Shown piece after piece: positions 40,812 to 49,031 of a stretch of 64,000 nucleotides of DNA. The notes beneath the pieces are model-generated. The model searched no databases, was not told the origin of the DNA, and saw nothing but the letters and a program-made list of their open reading frames with translations. This DNA is from Streptomyces sp. CNH099 (GTDB lineage: Bacteria > Actinomycetota > Actinomycetes > Streptomycetales > Streptomycetaceae), in the NCBI GenBank assembly GCA_000514715.1, contig KI911459.1:62001-126000 (forward strand). Reading direction: 5' to 3'. The position numbers were made by a program, and so were the translations under genes. The stretch's first letter is position 1. Each line of letters opens with the position of its first letter.

Positions 40812-41954
40812 TCAGCCTTTCTGCAGGGTCGTGAGGCCGCCCGCGATGAAGCGGGGCACGACCTCGCCGATGCGGTCGAAGCCGTCGCCGACGGTCTGGC
40901 CGAGGGTGAAGCGGTAGTGGATGCCTTCCAGGATCACGGCGAGCTTGAAGTACGCGAACGCTGTGTACCACGACACGCGGGAGACGTCCCGGCCGGACCG
41001 CTCCGCGTAGCGGGCGGTGATCTCGGCGGCGGTCGGGTGGCCCGGGGCGTCGGCGGCAGTGGGGGCACCCCCGCCAGTGAGGGCGTAGCCGGTGGGGGAG
41101 GGGGCACCCCCGCCAGTGAGGGCGTAGCCGGTGGGGGAGGGGGCACCCCCGCCAGTGAGGGCGTAGCCGGCGGGGGAGGAGGGGACGGGGGAGTCGGCCG
41201 CCCCGGCCGGGGCGCTGTACATGGCGAGCAGGCCGAGGTCCGCGAGCGGGTCGCCGAGCGTCGACATCTCCCAGTCGAGCACGGCGGTCACGGCGTCGTC
41301 GGCGCCGACGAGGACGTTGTCGAGGCGGTAGTCGCCGTGGACGACGGCGGGCGCGGCGGCGGGCGGCAGGTCCCGGGCGAGGGCGTCGTGCAGCTCGTCG
41401 ATGCCGGGCAGCGCGCGGCTGCGGGAGGCGTCGAGCTGCTTGCCCCAGCGGCGCAGCTGGCGCTCCAGGAAGCCGTCGGGCCGGCCGAAGTCGCCGAGGC
41501 CGACGGCGCCGGGGTCGATGGCGTGCAGGTCGACGAGGGTGTCGACGAGCCCGAGGACCACGGCGCGGGTGCGCGCGGGGCCCAGCGGCGCCAGCTGCCC
41601 GGCCGTGCGGTACGCGGTGCCGGCGGCGAACTCCATGACGTAGAAGGGGGCGCCGAGCACGGCGTCGTCGGTGCAGAGCAGCAGCGTCCGCGGCACCGGG
41701 ACGCGGGTGGGGTGCAGGGCGGTCAGCACGCGGTGCTCGCGGCCCATGTCGTGCGCGGTGGCGAGGACGTGGCCGAGCGGGGGACGGCGGACGACCCAGG
41801 TGCCGGTGCCGTCGGTGACCGCGTACGTGAGGTTGGACCGCCCGCCCTCGATCAGCCGGGCGCTGAGCCCGCCGCGGACGAGCCCGGGGAGCTGCGCGTC
41901 GAGGTGGCGGCGCAGCGCGTCGAGGTCGAGGCCGGGCGGGTGGTCGTCGCTCAT
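40812..41954 (-). CDS. APH-type phosphotransferase (ACAD10/11 N-terminal type) with 13-residue tandem repeats
   Basis: 380 residues from ATG at 41954. The kinase-like fold shows GGRSNLTYAV (nucleotide loop), the Brenner motif VVHGDYRLDNVLVG (about 205) and DWEMSTLGDPLADLG (metal site). Partner acyl-CoA dehydrogenase lies immediately downstream. Together they suggest phosphorylation and elimination of hydroxyacyl-CoA. Unusually, three copies of SPTGYALTGGGAP (41061-41177) are inserted in frame in a loop after the metal-binding motif (about residues 259-299). Kinase motifs lie before and the conserved C-terminal helices after, so the protein may still work. Promoter and operator site B lie 63-91 bp upstream. 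Confidence 0.9.
   Translation of the reverse strand: MSDDHPPGLDLDALRRHLDAQLPGLVRGGLSARLIEGGRSNLTYAVTDGTGTWVVRRPPLGHVLATAHDMGREHRVLTALHPTRVPVPRTLLLCTDDAVLGAPFYVMEFAAGTAYRTAGQLAPLGPARTRAVVLGLVDTLVDLHAIDPGAVGLGDFGRPDGFLERQLRRWGKQLDASRSRALPGIDELHDALARDLPPAAAPAVVHGDYRLDNVLVGADDAVTAVLDWEMSTLGDPLADLGLLAMYSAPAGAADSPVPSSPAGYALTGGGAPSPTGYALTGGGAPSPTGYALTGGGAPTAADAPGHPTAAEITARYAERSGRDVSRVSWYTAFAYFKLAVILEGIHYRFTLGQTVGDGFDRIGEVVPRFIAGGLTTLQKG
41061..41177. repeat. 39-bp minisatellite, three copies, in frame
   Basis: Period 39 bp: copies start at 41061, 41100 and 41139, the third slightly divergent. Each unit contains GGGGGCACCCCC and flanking G/C blocks that can fold on themselves. The length is a multiple of three, so copy-number change would keep the reading frame. 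Confidence 0.9.
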
Positions 41955-42016
41955 GCGGGGTCCCTCCGGGGCGGCGGGTAGGGGTCGGCGGGGTCCGGCG
42001 GCGGGGACCCGGCTCC

Positions 42017-42045
42017 ATAATGCCGACCGGTCGGTATGCCGTCCA
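42017..42045 (-). promoter_or_regulatory. Phosphotransferase operon promoter with operator in the spacer (site B)
   Basis: -35 TGGACG (42045-42040), exactly 17 bp, -10 CATTAT (42022-42017). GCCGACCGGTCGGT (42022-42035) is an almost perfect palindrome lying between the two boxes. Confidence 0.78.
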
Positions 42046-42109
42046 GCCCCGGCGGCGGGGCCACCCCGCGGCCCGGGCGGACACGGCCCCGCCGCGCCCG
42101 CGGCGGGCG

Positions 42110-43477
42110 TCACGCGTGGCAGGGCATCATCTCACCGCCGTTCACCGCCGCCATGTCCGCGAAGTACTCCGCCGGGTCCAGCGGATGCCCCTCCGGCTCG
42201 CCGGCCAGCTCGCTGTACGCCCGGTGCAGGTTCGCCACCAGCCGCTCCGGCTCCCGCAGCCCCGCGAACGCCTCCGGGTCCGCCGCCCGCGCGGTCTCCA
42301 GCGGCGTCCGCCCCGCCGCGCGGCCCTCCGCGGCCAGCTCGCCGACGTACCGCAGATACCGCTCCGCCGTGTCGAACACCCCCGCGTCCGTCACCGGCCC
42401 GTGCCCCGGCACCACGGTCTCCGCGCCGAGCGACCGCAGCCGCTCCAGCGCCCGCAGCGACCCGCCGAGCGAGCCGAACGCGACGAACGGCGTTCCGCCG
42501 CACAGCGCTATGTCGCCGGCGAAGACGATCCGCTGCTCCGGCAGCCACACCACCGTGTCGCCGACCGTGTGCGCCGGTCCCGGGTGCAGCAGCCGCACCT
42601 CCGCGCCGCCCGCGGTGAGCGTCATCGACTCCGTGTACGTCATGTCCGGCGCCCGCAGCCGCACGTCCCCGTACTCCACCTCCGGCCACACCAGCTCCAG
42701 ATGGCGGCCGGCGGCGAGCACCTGCTGCCGGCAGGCGGCATGCCCGACGACCGTGGCGGGGGCGAAGACGCCGTTGCCGTACGTGTGGTCCCCGTGGTGG
42801 TGGGTGTTGACCACGAGCGCCGGGTCGGGCGCCCCGCTGGCCAGCACCGCCTCGCGCAGCAGCCGCGCGCGGCGCTCGGTGGCGGCGGTGTCGACGAGGA
42901 GTGTCGCCGTGCCGTCGCTGACGAAGCCCGCGTTGCTCAGGCACCAGCCGCCGTCCGGCTGGATGTAGGCGTGCACGCCGGTGGCGAGCTGCACGCAGTA
43001 CGGCGTACGGGCCGCGTCGACCGCGCGGTCCACGATCTGCGCCGGCGTGCCGTCGATGGCGACCGCCGCCCCCTGCTCGTCGGCCGCCAGCGGTTCGAGC
43101 GCCGCGAACTGCGCGTCCAGCACGTCGTGCGGCACGAACAGCTCCTTGCGCTCCGCCAGCCGCTCGCCCACCAGCCGCCGCGAGCCGTCCAGATGCAGGA
43201 AGTACAGCCCCGGCACGGCCGCCGCGAGCCGGTCGCGGTCCCGGCGGCGCAGGGCGGGCCGGCTGACGACGCCGCCGCTCGCGGCCCGTCTGCGCAGCCA
43301 GTCGGCGACGGCCTCGTCGGACGGCTCGTCGAAGGCGTCGGCGAGGCCGGCCTCCCGGCGGATGTCCTCGCCGTCCGCGTACGGCACGTTCAGCCGCTCC
43401 GCCAGCTCCCGGCCCACGGTGGTCTTGCCGCAGCCGGACACCCCCATGACGACGATCAGCGGCACGGTGACGGGCAT
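42110..43477 (-). CDS. Fusion of a gluconokinase-like P-loop kinase and a metallo-beta-lactamase-fold hydrolase
   Basis: 455 residues in one frame from ATG at 43477. Residues 1-155 are a GntK-type kinase: Walker A MGVSGCGKTTVG, and ERLAERKELFVPHDVLDAQFAALEPL, the gluconokinase lid and C-terminal motif. The usual substrate segment after YADGED (normally HPxANxxKM) is shortened and replaced (IRREAGLADAFDEPSDE). Residues 157-455 are a metallo-beta-lactamase domain with NTHHHGDHTYGN (zinc ligands), PGPAHTVGDTVV, FAGD and VPGHGPV. No stop, frameshift or convincing internal start lies at the joint. The substrate is unknown; a kinase-hydrolase relay or a signalling role are both possible. Confidence 0.85.
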   Translation of the reverse strand: MPVTVPLIVVMGVSGCGKTTVGRELAERLNVPYADGEDIRREAGLADAFDEPSDEAVADWLRRRAASGGVVSRPALRRRDRDRLAAAVPGLYFLHLDGSRRLVGERLAERKELFVPHDVLDAQFAALEPLAADEQGAAVAIDGTPAQIVDRAVDAARTPYCVQLATGVHAYIQPDGGWCLSNAGFVSDGTATLLVDTAATERRARLLREAVLASGAPDPALVVNTHHHGDHTYGNGVFAPATVVGHAACRQQVLAAGRHLELVWPEVEYGDVRLRAPDMTYTESMTLTAGGAEVRLLHPGPAHTVGDTVVWLPEQRIVFAGDIALCGGTPFVAFGSLGGSLRALERLRSLGAETVVPGHGPVTDAGVFDTAERYLRYVGELAAEGRAAGRTPLETARAADPEAFAGLREPERLVANLHRAYSELAGEPEGHPLDPAEYFADMAAVNGGEMMPCHA

Positions 43478-43620
43478 GCGCGTGTCCTCCCTCAGGAAAG
43501 CGGCTCTCGCCTGCGCGGTGCTGACTGCGAGCTTAGGACGGACCCGGCGAAGGCACCGGAGCCGCGCAGAAGCGACAACCGGCGGTCCGGATAGGCGTCG
43601 TCCACGGCGTCGGGAGGGCG

Positions 43621-43929
43621 TCAGAAGAGCAGCACGGCGGCGGACGTCGCCAACGCGACCACGCACAGGCCCGCGCCGAGCGCGAGCCCCTGCCCCATCG
43701 CGGCCGGCGCGGTGCCGGCCAGCCGGGTGATCCGCCGCTGGCCGGCGGCCAGGAACACCAGCCACGTGCACAGCGCCAGCGACAGCCCCGCGTACCCGCG
43801 CGCGGAGCCGCCGTCCAACAGTAGCCGCCGCATCTCCAGCACCACCACGACGGCGAACGCCAGCGTCGTGCGGCGCCACGCGAAGCGCGTCCGCTCCGGC
43901 TGTGCGGCGGGGTCCCTGGCGTCGCTCAC
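43621..43929 (-). CDS. Small DUF202 membrane protein
   Basis: 102 residues from GTG at 43929, which overlaps the stop of the larger DUF202 gene (GTGA). It has three hydrophobic segments (TLAFAVVVVLEM, GLSLALCTWLVFLAAG, GQGLALGAGLCVVALATSAAVLLF) and the DUF202 pattern RTRFAWRRTTLA near the N terminus. The pair is probably a hetero-oligomeric membrane complex. The function of DUF202 (YidH-like) is not established. Expression is coupled to the upstream gene. Confidence 0.8.
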   Translation of the reverse strand: MSDARDPAAQPERTRFAWRRTTLAFAVVVVLEMRRLLLDGGSARGYAGLSLALCTWLVFLAAGQRRITRLAGTAPAAMGQGLALGAGLCVVALATSAAVLLF

Positions 43930-44324
43930 CCGCCGGTCCCGACCAGCACCGCCACGATCAGCACCACCGCCGCCACCGCCGTGCCCACGGCCAGCAGCCC
44001 GGGGAAGCGGGACTCGGGCAGGTCCTCGCCGCGGCGCATCGCCCGCTCGCAGCGGATCCAGTGGTTGACGGCCCGTACCGCGCAGAACGCGCCGCCCGCG
44101 AGCAGCACGGCCGCGATCGCGGTGCGGGTGGGGGCGTTCATGTCGTCGAGGAACTGGTCCGCGGCGATGCCGCCGCCGACGAGCGCGAGCGCGGTACGCA
44201 CCCACGCGAGGAAGGTCCGCTCGTTGGCGAGGGAGAAGCGGTAGTCCGGCGTGCTGCCCTCGGCGCGCAGCCGCCGGGGCGAGAACCACAGCCGCACGGC
44301 GGACGGACGCTCCGAGTCGCTCAC
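43926..44324 (-). CDS. DUF202/YidH-type membrane protein
   Basis: 132 residues from GTG at 44324. The conserved DUF202 core is DYRFSLANERTFLAWVRTALALVGGGIAADQF (about 27-58), followed by two more membrane segments at about 70-88 and 110-130. First gene of an overlapping pair with 43621-43929. Its neighbours (FAD dehydrogenase, kinase fusion) give no clear clue to function. Confidence 0.85.
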   Translation of the reverse strand: MSDSERPSAVRLWFSPRRLRAEGSTPDYRFSLANERTFLAWVRTALALVGGGIAADQFLDDMNAPTRTAIAAVLLAGGAFCAVRAVNHWIRCERAMRRGEDLPESRFPGLLAVGTAVAAVVLIVAVLVGTGG

Positions 44325-44419
44325 GGCTCCGACCCTAACCGAACGCCGCCGCCCGCCCCGCGGCCGACCCACCCCGCCCGCGGCCGGGAAAGGCCGGGAA
44401 AAGAGCCCCGTGTCCGGCG

Positions 44420-44467
44420 GTTGACGGGCGGGGCCGCGGTCAACAGGATCTAAACCGACCGGTAACC
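44420..44467 (+). promoter_or_regulatory. FAD dehydrogenase promoter with operator site C
   Basis: -35 TTGACG (44421-44426), 17 bp, -10 CAGGAT (44444-44449). The -35 lies in GTTGAC-N13-GTCAAC (44420-44444). ACCGACCGGTAACC (44454-44467) lies at the start point and matches sites A and B over 10 bp. Confidence 0.7.
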
Positions 44468-44482
44468 TTCGGAGGGGCAGCC

Positions 44483-46138
44483 ATGGCCTACGACGCCGAC
44501 GTGATCGTGATCGGAGCCGGGCTCGCCGGGCTCGCCGCCACCGCGGAGCTGGCCGACGCCGGACGCAAGGTCATCCTGCTGGACCAGGAGCCGGAGCAGT
44601 CGCTCGGCGGCCAGGCGCACTGGTCGTTCGGCGGCCTGTTCTTCGTCGGCTCGCCCGAGCAGCGCCGGCTGCGTATCCGCGACAGCCGCGAGCTGGCCTG
44701 GCAGGACTGGCTGGGCACCGCCGGCTTCGACCGCGACGAGGACCACTGGCCGCGCAAGTGGGCCGAGGCGTACGTGGACTTCGCCGCCGGCGAGAAGCGC
44801 GCGTGGCTGCGCTCCATGGACATGTCGTTCTTCCCCGTCGTCGGCTGGGCCGAGCGCGGCGGCTACGACGCGGAGGGCCACGGCAACTCCGTACCCCGCT
44901 TCCACATCACCTGGGGCACCGGCCCCGGCGTCGTCGCGCCCTTCGAGCGGCGCGTGCGCGAGGCCGCCGCGCGCGGCCGGGTCGACCTGCGCTTCCGCCA
45001 CCGCGTCACCGGCTTCGCACGCGGCGCGGGCGCCGTCGACACCGTCACCGGCGAGATCCTCGAACCCAGCGACGCCGAGCGCGGCACCGCCAGCAGCCGG
45101 GAGGTGGCCGGCGGCTTCGAGTTGCGCGCCCAGGCGGTGGTCATCACCTCCGGCGGCATCGGCGGCAACCACGACCTCGTGCGCGCCCACTGGCCCGAGC
45201 GGCTCGGCACCCCGCCGGACAAGCTGCTCTCCGGCGTCCCCGCGCACGTCGACGGGCTGCTGCTCGACATCGCCGGGGCCGCCGGCGCCCGGCTCGTCAA
45301 CCGGGACCGGATGTGGCACTACACCGAGGGCATCGAGAACTGGAACCCCATCTGGGCCCGGCACGGCATCCGCATCCTGCCCGGCCCCTCGTCGCTGTGG
45401 CTGGACGCGACCGGCCGCCGGCTGCCGGTGCCGCTCTTCCCCGGCTTCGACACGCTCGGCACGCTGGAGCACATCATGAAGTCCGGCCACGCCTACACCT
45501 GGTTCGTGCTCAGCCAGAAGGTCATCGAGAAGGAGTTCACGCTCTCCGGCAGCGAGCAGAACCCGGACCTGACCGGCAAGAGCGTGCGCGACGTGCTCGG
45601 CCGCGCGGGCTCCGGGGCGCCGGGGCCGGTGCAGGCGTTCATGGACCACGGCGTCGACTTCGTCGTCGAACGCGACCTCGGCACCCTGGTGCGCCGGATG
45701 AACGAGCTGACCGGCGACAAGCTCATCGACGAGGCGGCGCTGCGCCGCACGCTCACCGCCCGCGACCGCGAGATCGACCACGCCTACACCAAGGACATGC
45801 AGATCACCGCCCTGCGCGGCGCCCGCAACTTCCTCGGCGACAAGCTCATCCGGGCCGCCGCCCCGCACCGCTTCCTGGACCCGAAGAACGGCCCGCTCAT
45901 CGCCGTGCGGCTGAACATCCTCACCCGCAAGTCCCTCGGCGGGCTGGAGACGGACCTGTCGGCGCGGGTGCTCACCGAGGGCGGGGAGCCGCTGCCGGGC
46001 GTGTACGCGGCCGGGGAGGCGGCCGGCTTCGGCGGGGGCGGGGTCCACGGGTACCGGTCCCTGGAGGGCACGTTCCTCGGCGGCTGCCTCTTCTCCGGCC
46101 GGACCGCGGGGCGCGCGGCGGCGAAGGCCGTCGGCTGA
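44483..46138 (+). CDS. FAD-binding dehydrogenase (3-ketosteroid dehydrogenase-like flavoprotein)
   Basis: 551 residues; ATG with GGAGG 9 bp upstream. N-terminal FAD Rossmann motif IVIGAGLAGLAATAELADAG, then LLDQEPEQSLGGQAHWSFGGLFF. C-terminal flavin motif GVYAAGEAAGFGGGGVHGYRSLEGTFLGGCLFSGRTAGR. It belongs to the fumarate reductase/KstD superfamily and closely follows the subgroup annotated as FAD-binding dehydrogenase. The oxidised substrate is unknown. Shared operator with the SDR and acyl-CoA dehydrogenase genes ties it to the same catabolic regulon. Confidence 0.92.
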   Translation: MAYDADVIVIGAGLAGLAATAELADAGRKVILLDQEPEQSLGGQAHWSFGGLFFVGSPEQRRLRIRDSRELAWQDWLGTAGFDRDEDHWPRKWAEAYVDFAAGEKRAWLRSMDMSFFPVVGWAERGGYDAEGHGNSVPRFHITWGTGPGVVAPFERRVREAAARGRVDLRFRHRVTGFARGAGAVDTVTGEILEPSDAERGTASSREVAGGFELRAQAVVITSGGIGGNHDLVRAHWPERLGTPPDKLLSGVPAHVDGLLLDIAGAAGARLVNRDRMWHYTEGIENWNPIWARHGIRILPGPSSLWLDATGRRLPVPLFPGFDTLGTLEHIMKSGHAYTWFVLSQKVIEKEFTLSGSEQNPDLTGKSVRDVLGRAGSGAPGPVQAFMDHGVDFVVERDLGTLVRRMNELTGDKLIDEAALRRTLTARDREIDHAYTKDMQITALRGARNFLGDKLIRAAAPHRFLDPKNGPLIAVRLNILTRKSLGGLETDLSARVLTEGGEPLPGVYAAGEAAGFGGGGVHGYRSLEGTFLGGCLFSGRTAGRAAAKAVG

Positions 46139-46186
46139 GCGCACGGGCCGGCCCCGGGCGCGGTACGCGGCCCCGGGCCGGTGCGG

Positions 46187-47398
46187 CTACGGGTCGGCCG
46201 GCGGCGCCGGCGCCGGATCGGGCGCGGGGCCGGGCGTCTCGGCCTTCGTCTGCGCGCGCTGCCCGCGCAGCAGCCCCGCGCCCGCGACGAGCCCGGTGGC
46301 CAGCAGGGTCACCAGCCCGAACGACACCGTCAGCGACGTCGCGTCGGCGACCTGCCCGATGGCCGCCGGGGCGATCAGCCCCGAGGCGTACATGATCGTC
46401 GCCACCCCCGCGATCGCCTGGCTCGGCGCGTCGGACGACCGGGCCGCCGCCGCGAAGACCACCGGCACGACGACCGCGATGCCGAGGCCCAGCAGCCCGA
46501 ACCCGGCCATCGCCTGCGCCGGGACGGCGGAGGTGACGATCAGTACCCCGCCGAGCGTCGCCAGCACCCCGCCCGCGCGCACCGTGCGCACCGGGCCGAA
46601 ACGCTCCACGACCGCGTCGCCCACCAGCCGGGCCACGGCCATCGTCAGCGCGAAGCCCGTGGTGCAGGCGGCGGCGAGGCCGGCGGAGGAGTCCATCTCG
46701 TCGCGCAGGTAGACCGCCGACCAGTCCAGGCTGGCGCCCTCCGCGAACACCGCGCAGAACCCGACCGCGCCGATCAGCAGCGCGGCGCGCGGCGGCAGCG
46801 CGAAGTGCGGCGGCGGCTCCTCGTCGGCGCGTGCGACCGGCTGGAGCACCCAGTGGCAGGCGACCGCCGAGAGGACGGTGAGGACGGCGGCGGCGATCGC
46901 GAAGTGCACCCGGCCGTCCAGTTCGGTGTGCGCGGCGACGGTGCCGGCCGCGGAGCCGGCCAGCGCGCCGCCGCTCCACATGCCGTGCAGCCCGGACATG
47001 ATCGAGCGGCCGAGCCGCTGCTCGACGTCGACGCCGAGCGCGTTCATCGCGACGTCCGCCATGCCGGCCGTCGCGCCGAACACGAACAGGCCCGCGCACA
47101 GCGTCGCGAGACCGGGTGCCAGGGCCGGCAGCACCAGCGCGAGACACCACATCACCATCAGCCCGCGCAGCGCGCGGCGGGCGCCGAAGGTGTGGCTGAT
47201 GCGGCCGGCGAGCGGCATCGCCGTGGCGGCGCCGAGCGCGGGCATCGCCAGCGCCAGGCCGAGCTGTCCGGCGCTGATCCCGGCGTGGTCCTGCACCCAC
47301 GGGACCCGGGTGGCGAAGCTGCCGGTGACCGCGCCGTGCGCGGCGAACACCGCCGCGACGGCGAACCGCGCCCGCCGTATCACGTCCGCCTCCGCCAC
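46187..47398 (-). CDS. MFS transporter
   Basis: 403 residues from GTG at 47398, chosen because GGAGGAGG lies just upstream. The longer ATG form adds a hydrophilic lead. Twelve predicted membrane segments, with the MFS loop AGRISHTFGARRALRG between segments 2 and 3. It resembles the FucP/YbjJ-type sugar or small-molecule group (FATRVPWVQDHAGISAGQLGLALAMPALGA). Substrate unknown. It is divergent from the sialidase gene 268 bp away, so uptake of a released sugar is conceivable but unproven. Confidence 0.88.
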   Translation of the reverse strand: MAEADVIRRARFAVAAVFAAHGAVTGSFATRVPWVQDHAGISAGQLGLALAMPALGAATAMPLAGRISHTFGARRALRGLMVMWCLALVLPALAPGLATLCAGLFVFGATAGMADVAMNALGVDVEQRLGRSIMSGLHGMWSGGALAGSAAGTVAAHTELDGRVHFAIAAAVLTVLSAVACHWVLQPVARADEEPPPHFALPPRAALLIGAVGFCAVFAEGASLDWSAVYLRDEMDSSAGLAAACTTGFALTMAVARLVGDAVVERFGPVRTVRAGGVLATLGGVLIVTSAVPAQAMAGFGLLGLGIAVVVPVVFAAAARSSDAPSQAIAGVATIMYASGLIAPAAIGQVADATSLTVSFGLVTLLATGLVAGAGLLRGQRAQTKAETPGPAPDPAPAPPADP

Positions 47399-47559
47399 CC
47401 GGCCTCCTCCGCCCGCCCGTGCGGACCGCGCCGGGATGCATGCCGCATGCCCCCGACCGGCCCGTCTCCCATGCTCATTCAGGTCGATTCGCGACCACGA
47501 TCGCACACGACCGCGCAGCCGCCCGCGCGCAGGTCCGCTCTTTACCGCGGCCCGGGGTC

Positions 47560-47588
47560 TTGCCTCCCGCCGCCGCGCCCTCTACGTT
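47560..47588 (+). promoter_or_regulatory. Sialidase promoter
   Basis: -35 TTGCCT (47560-47565), 17 bp, -10 TACGTT (47583-47588). The same -10 serves the protease at 23309. Confidence 0.6.
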
Positions 47589-47610
47589 TTGCGATCGGAC
47601 ATCCCACCTC

Positions 47611-47649
47611 CTACGTCCCATGACTACGTCCCTTGACTACGTCCCATGA
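47611..47649 (+). repeat. Three 13-bp direct repeats in the sialidase leader
   Basis: CTACGTCCC(A/T)TGA occurs three times head to tail (47611, 47624, 47637) and ends 16 bp before the ATG at 47666. It lies downstream of the promoter, so it would be transcribed. Confidence 0.85.
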
Positions 47650-47665
47650 CTCGGGGAGTCGACGC

Positions 47666-48886
47666 ATGCGCACCGCGACCAGCCTCCTGTTCCTCTCCGC
47701 CACCGCCCTCCTCGGCACCCTCGCCGCCGGCCCCGGCACGGCCGCGGCCGACGCCGGGGCCACGGCCGCGGGCAAGGCCCGCTGCACGTCCTCCGTGCCG
47801 TACAGATCCGGCGAGGGCGGCTACGACACGTACCGCATCCCCGCCACCGTCAAGACGCCCGCCGGGACCCTCCTCGCCTTCGCCGAGGGCCGCGTCGGCG
47901 GCGCCGGGGACAGCGGCAACATCGACGTCGTCGTCCGCCGTTCCGCCGACGGCGGCTGCACCTGGGGCCCGATGTCCGTCGTCGCCGCCGGCGGCGGCGA
48001 CACCCGCGGCAACCCCGCGCCCGTCGTCGACCCGAAGACCGGCGACCTCGTGCTGGTGACCTCGTACAACAGCGGTGAGGTCACCGAGGCCGAGATCATG
48101 CGCGGCGAGGTCACGCCCGAGCAGAGCCGGCGGGTCTTCGTACAGCGCTCCACCGACGACGGCCGCACCTTCGACGCGCCGCGGGAGATCACCGCGGACG
48201 TCAAGCTGCCGCAGTGGCGCTGGTACGCGACCGGCCCCGGGCATGCCGTCGCCCTCAGGCACGGCCCGCACCGCGGCCGGCTCGTCATCCCGTCCAACCA
48301 CTCCACCAGCCCGCCGGCCGGCTCCGCCGACACCGGGCGGGAGGCCAAGTACTACGGGGCGCACGCCATCTACAGCGACGACGGCGGCCGCACCTGGGAA
48401 CTGGGCTTCATCGACGACGCGTACGAGGGCGAGATCAACAGCAACGAGAACATCGCCGCCGAACTGCCCGACGGGCGCCTGTACTTCAGCACCCGCGACC
48501 AGAACGGCACCTCCGTGGGCAACCGCCTCGACTCCTACTCCCGCGACGGCGGCGCGAGCCTCGACCGGCCGTACGCCGTGCAGCCCGACCTCAACGAGGT
48601 CCCCGTCGTCCAGGCGAGCGTGCTGCAGCCGGCGGGGCGGCACGCGCCGCTGCTGTTCTCCGGCCCCTCGAACCCCGCGAAGCGGGAGAAGCTGGCGGTC
48701 TGGCGCAGCGACGACGCGGGGCGCAACTTCACGAAGGTGACGACGCTGTCGCCGCAGCCGGCGGCGTACTCCGACCTGGTGCAGGTCAACGGCAGGACGG
48801 TCGGCGTCCTGTACGAGACGGGGGCCTCCGGGGCGTACGAGACCATCGAGTTCCGCCGGCTCGACCTGCGGGACCTCGACCGCTGA
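47666..48886 (+). CDS. Secreted exo-alpha-sialidase
   Basis: Glycoside hydrolase family 33-type enzyme that removes terminal sialic acids; 406 residues. Sec signal peptide about 1-33 (LLGTLAAGPGTAAADA). The arginine motif YRIP lies at about 60. Asp-boxes are SADGGCTW, STDDGRTF, SDDGGRTW and SDDAGRNF, marking a six-bladed propeller. Catalytic residues are expected in EGEINSNENIAAELPDG and at the C-terminal Tyr/Glu region. The ATG at 47666 is preferred over the upstream ATG within the repeats. No sialic-acid transporter or lyase is obvious next to it. Confidence 0.93.
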   Translation: MRTATSLLFLSATALLGTLAAGPGTAAADAGATAAGKARCTSSVPYRSGEGGYDTYRIPATVKTPAGTLLAFAEGRVGGAGDSGNIDVVVRRSADGGCTWGPMSVVAAGGGDTRGNPAPVVDPKTGDLVLVTSYNSGEVTEAEIMRGEVTPEQSRRVFVQRSTDDGRTFDAPREITADVKLPQWRWYATGPGHAVALRHGPHRGRLVIPSNHSTSPPAGSADTGREAKYYGAHAIYSDDGGRTWELGFIDDAYEGEINSNENIAAELPDGRLYFSTRDQNGTSVGNRLDSYSRDGGASLDRPYAVQPDLNEVPVVQASVLQPAGRHAPLLFSGPSNPAKREKLAVWRSDDAGRNFTKVTTLSPQPAAYSDLVQVNGRTVGVLYETGASGAYETIEFRRLDLRDLDR

Positions 48887-48922
48887 CGGCGCCGGCCGGC
48901 CGCCCCGGCCCGCCGGCCGGCG

Positions 48923-48955
48923 GCGACCGACGGTGCCTGACGGCCGGTCGGTCGC
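48923..48955 (+). terminator. Possible terminator after sialidase
   Basis: GCGACCGAC pairs with GTCGGTCGC (9 bp) across a 15-nt loop, 37 bp past the stop. No T-run is present. Confidence 0.4.
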
Positions 48956-49031
48956 GTGCCGTTCGACCGCCGCCGGTGCCCGGGACTTCCCGGTGCACCG
49001 GCGGCGGCGGGCGGGACGTAAAATCTCCCCG

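Noticed and set aside
42110..43010. Separate metallo-beta-lactamase gene starting inside the fusion
   Set aside because: The candidate internal GTG lies inside the domain's first strand and has no ribosome site; the frame is continuous with the kinase.
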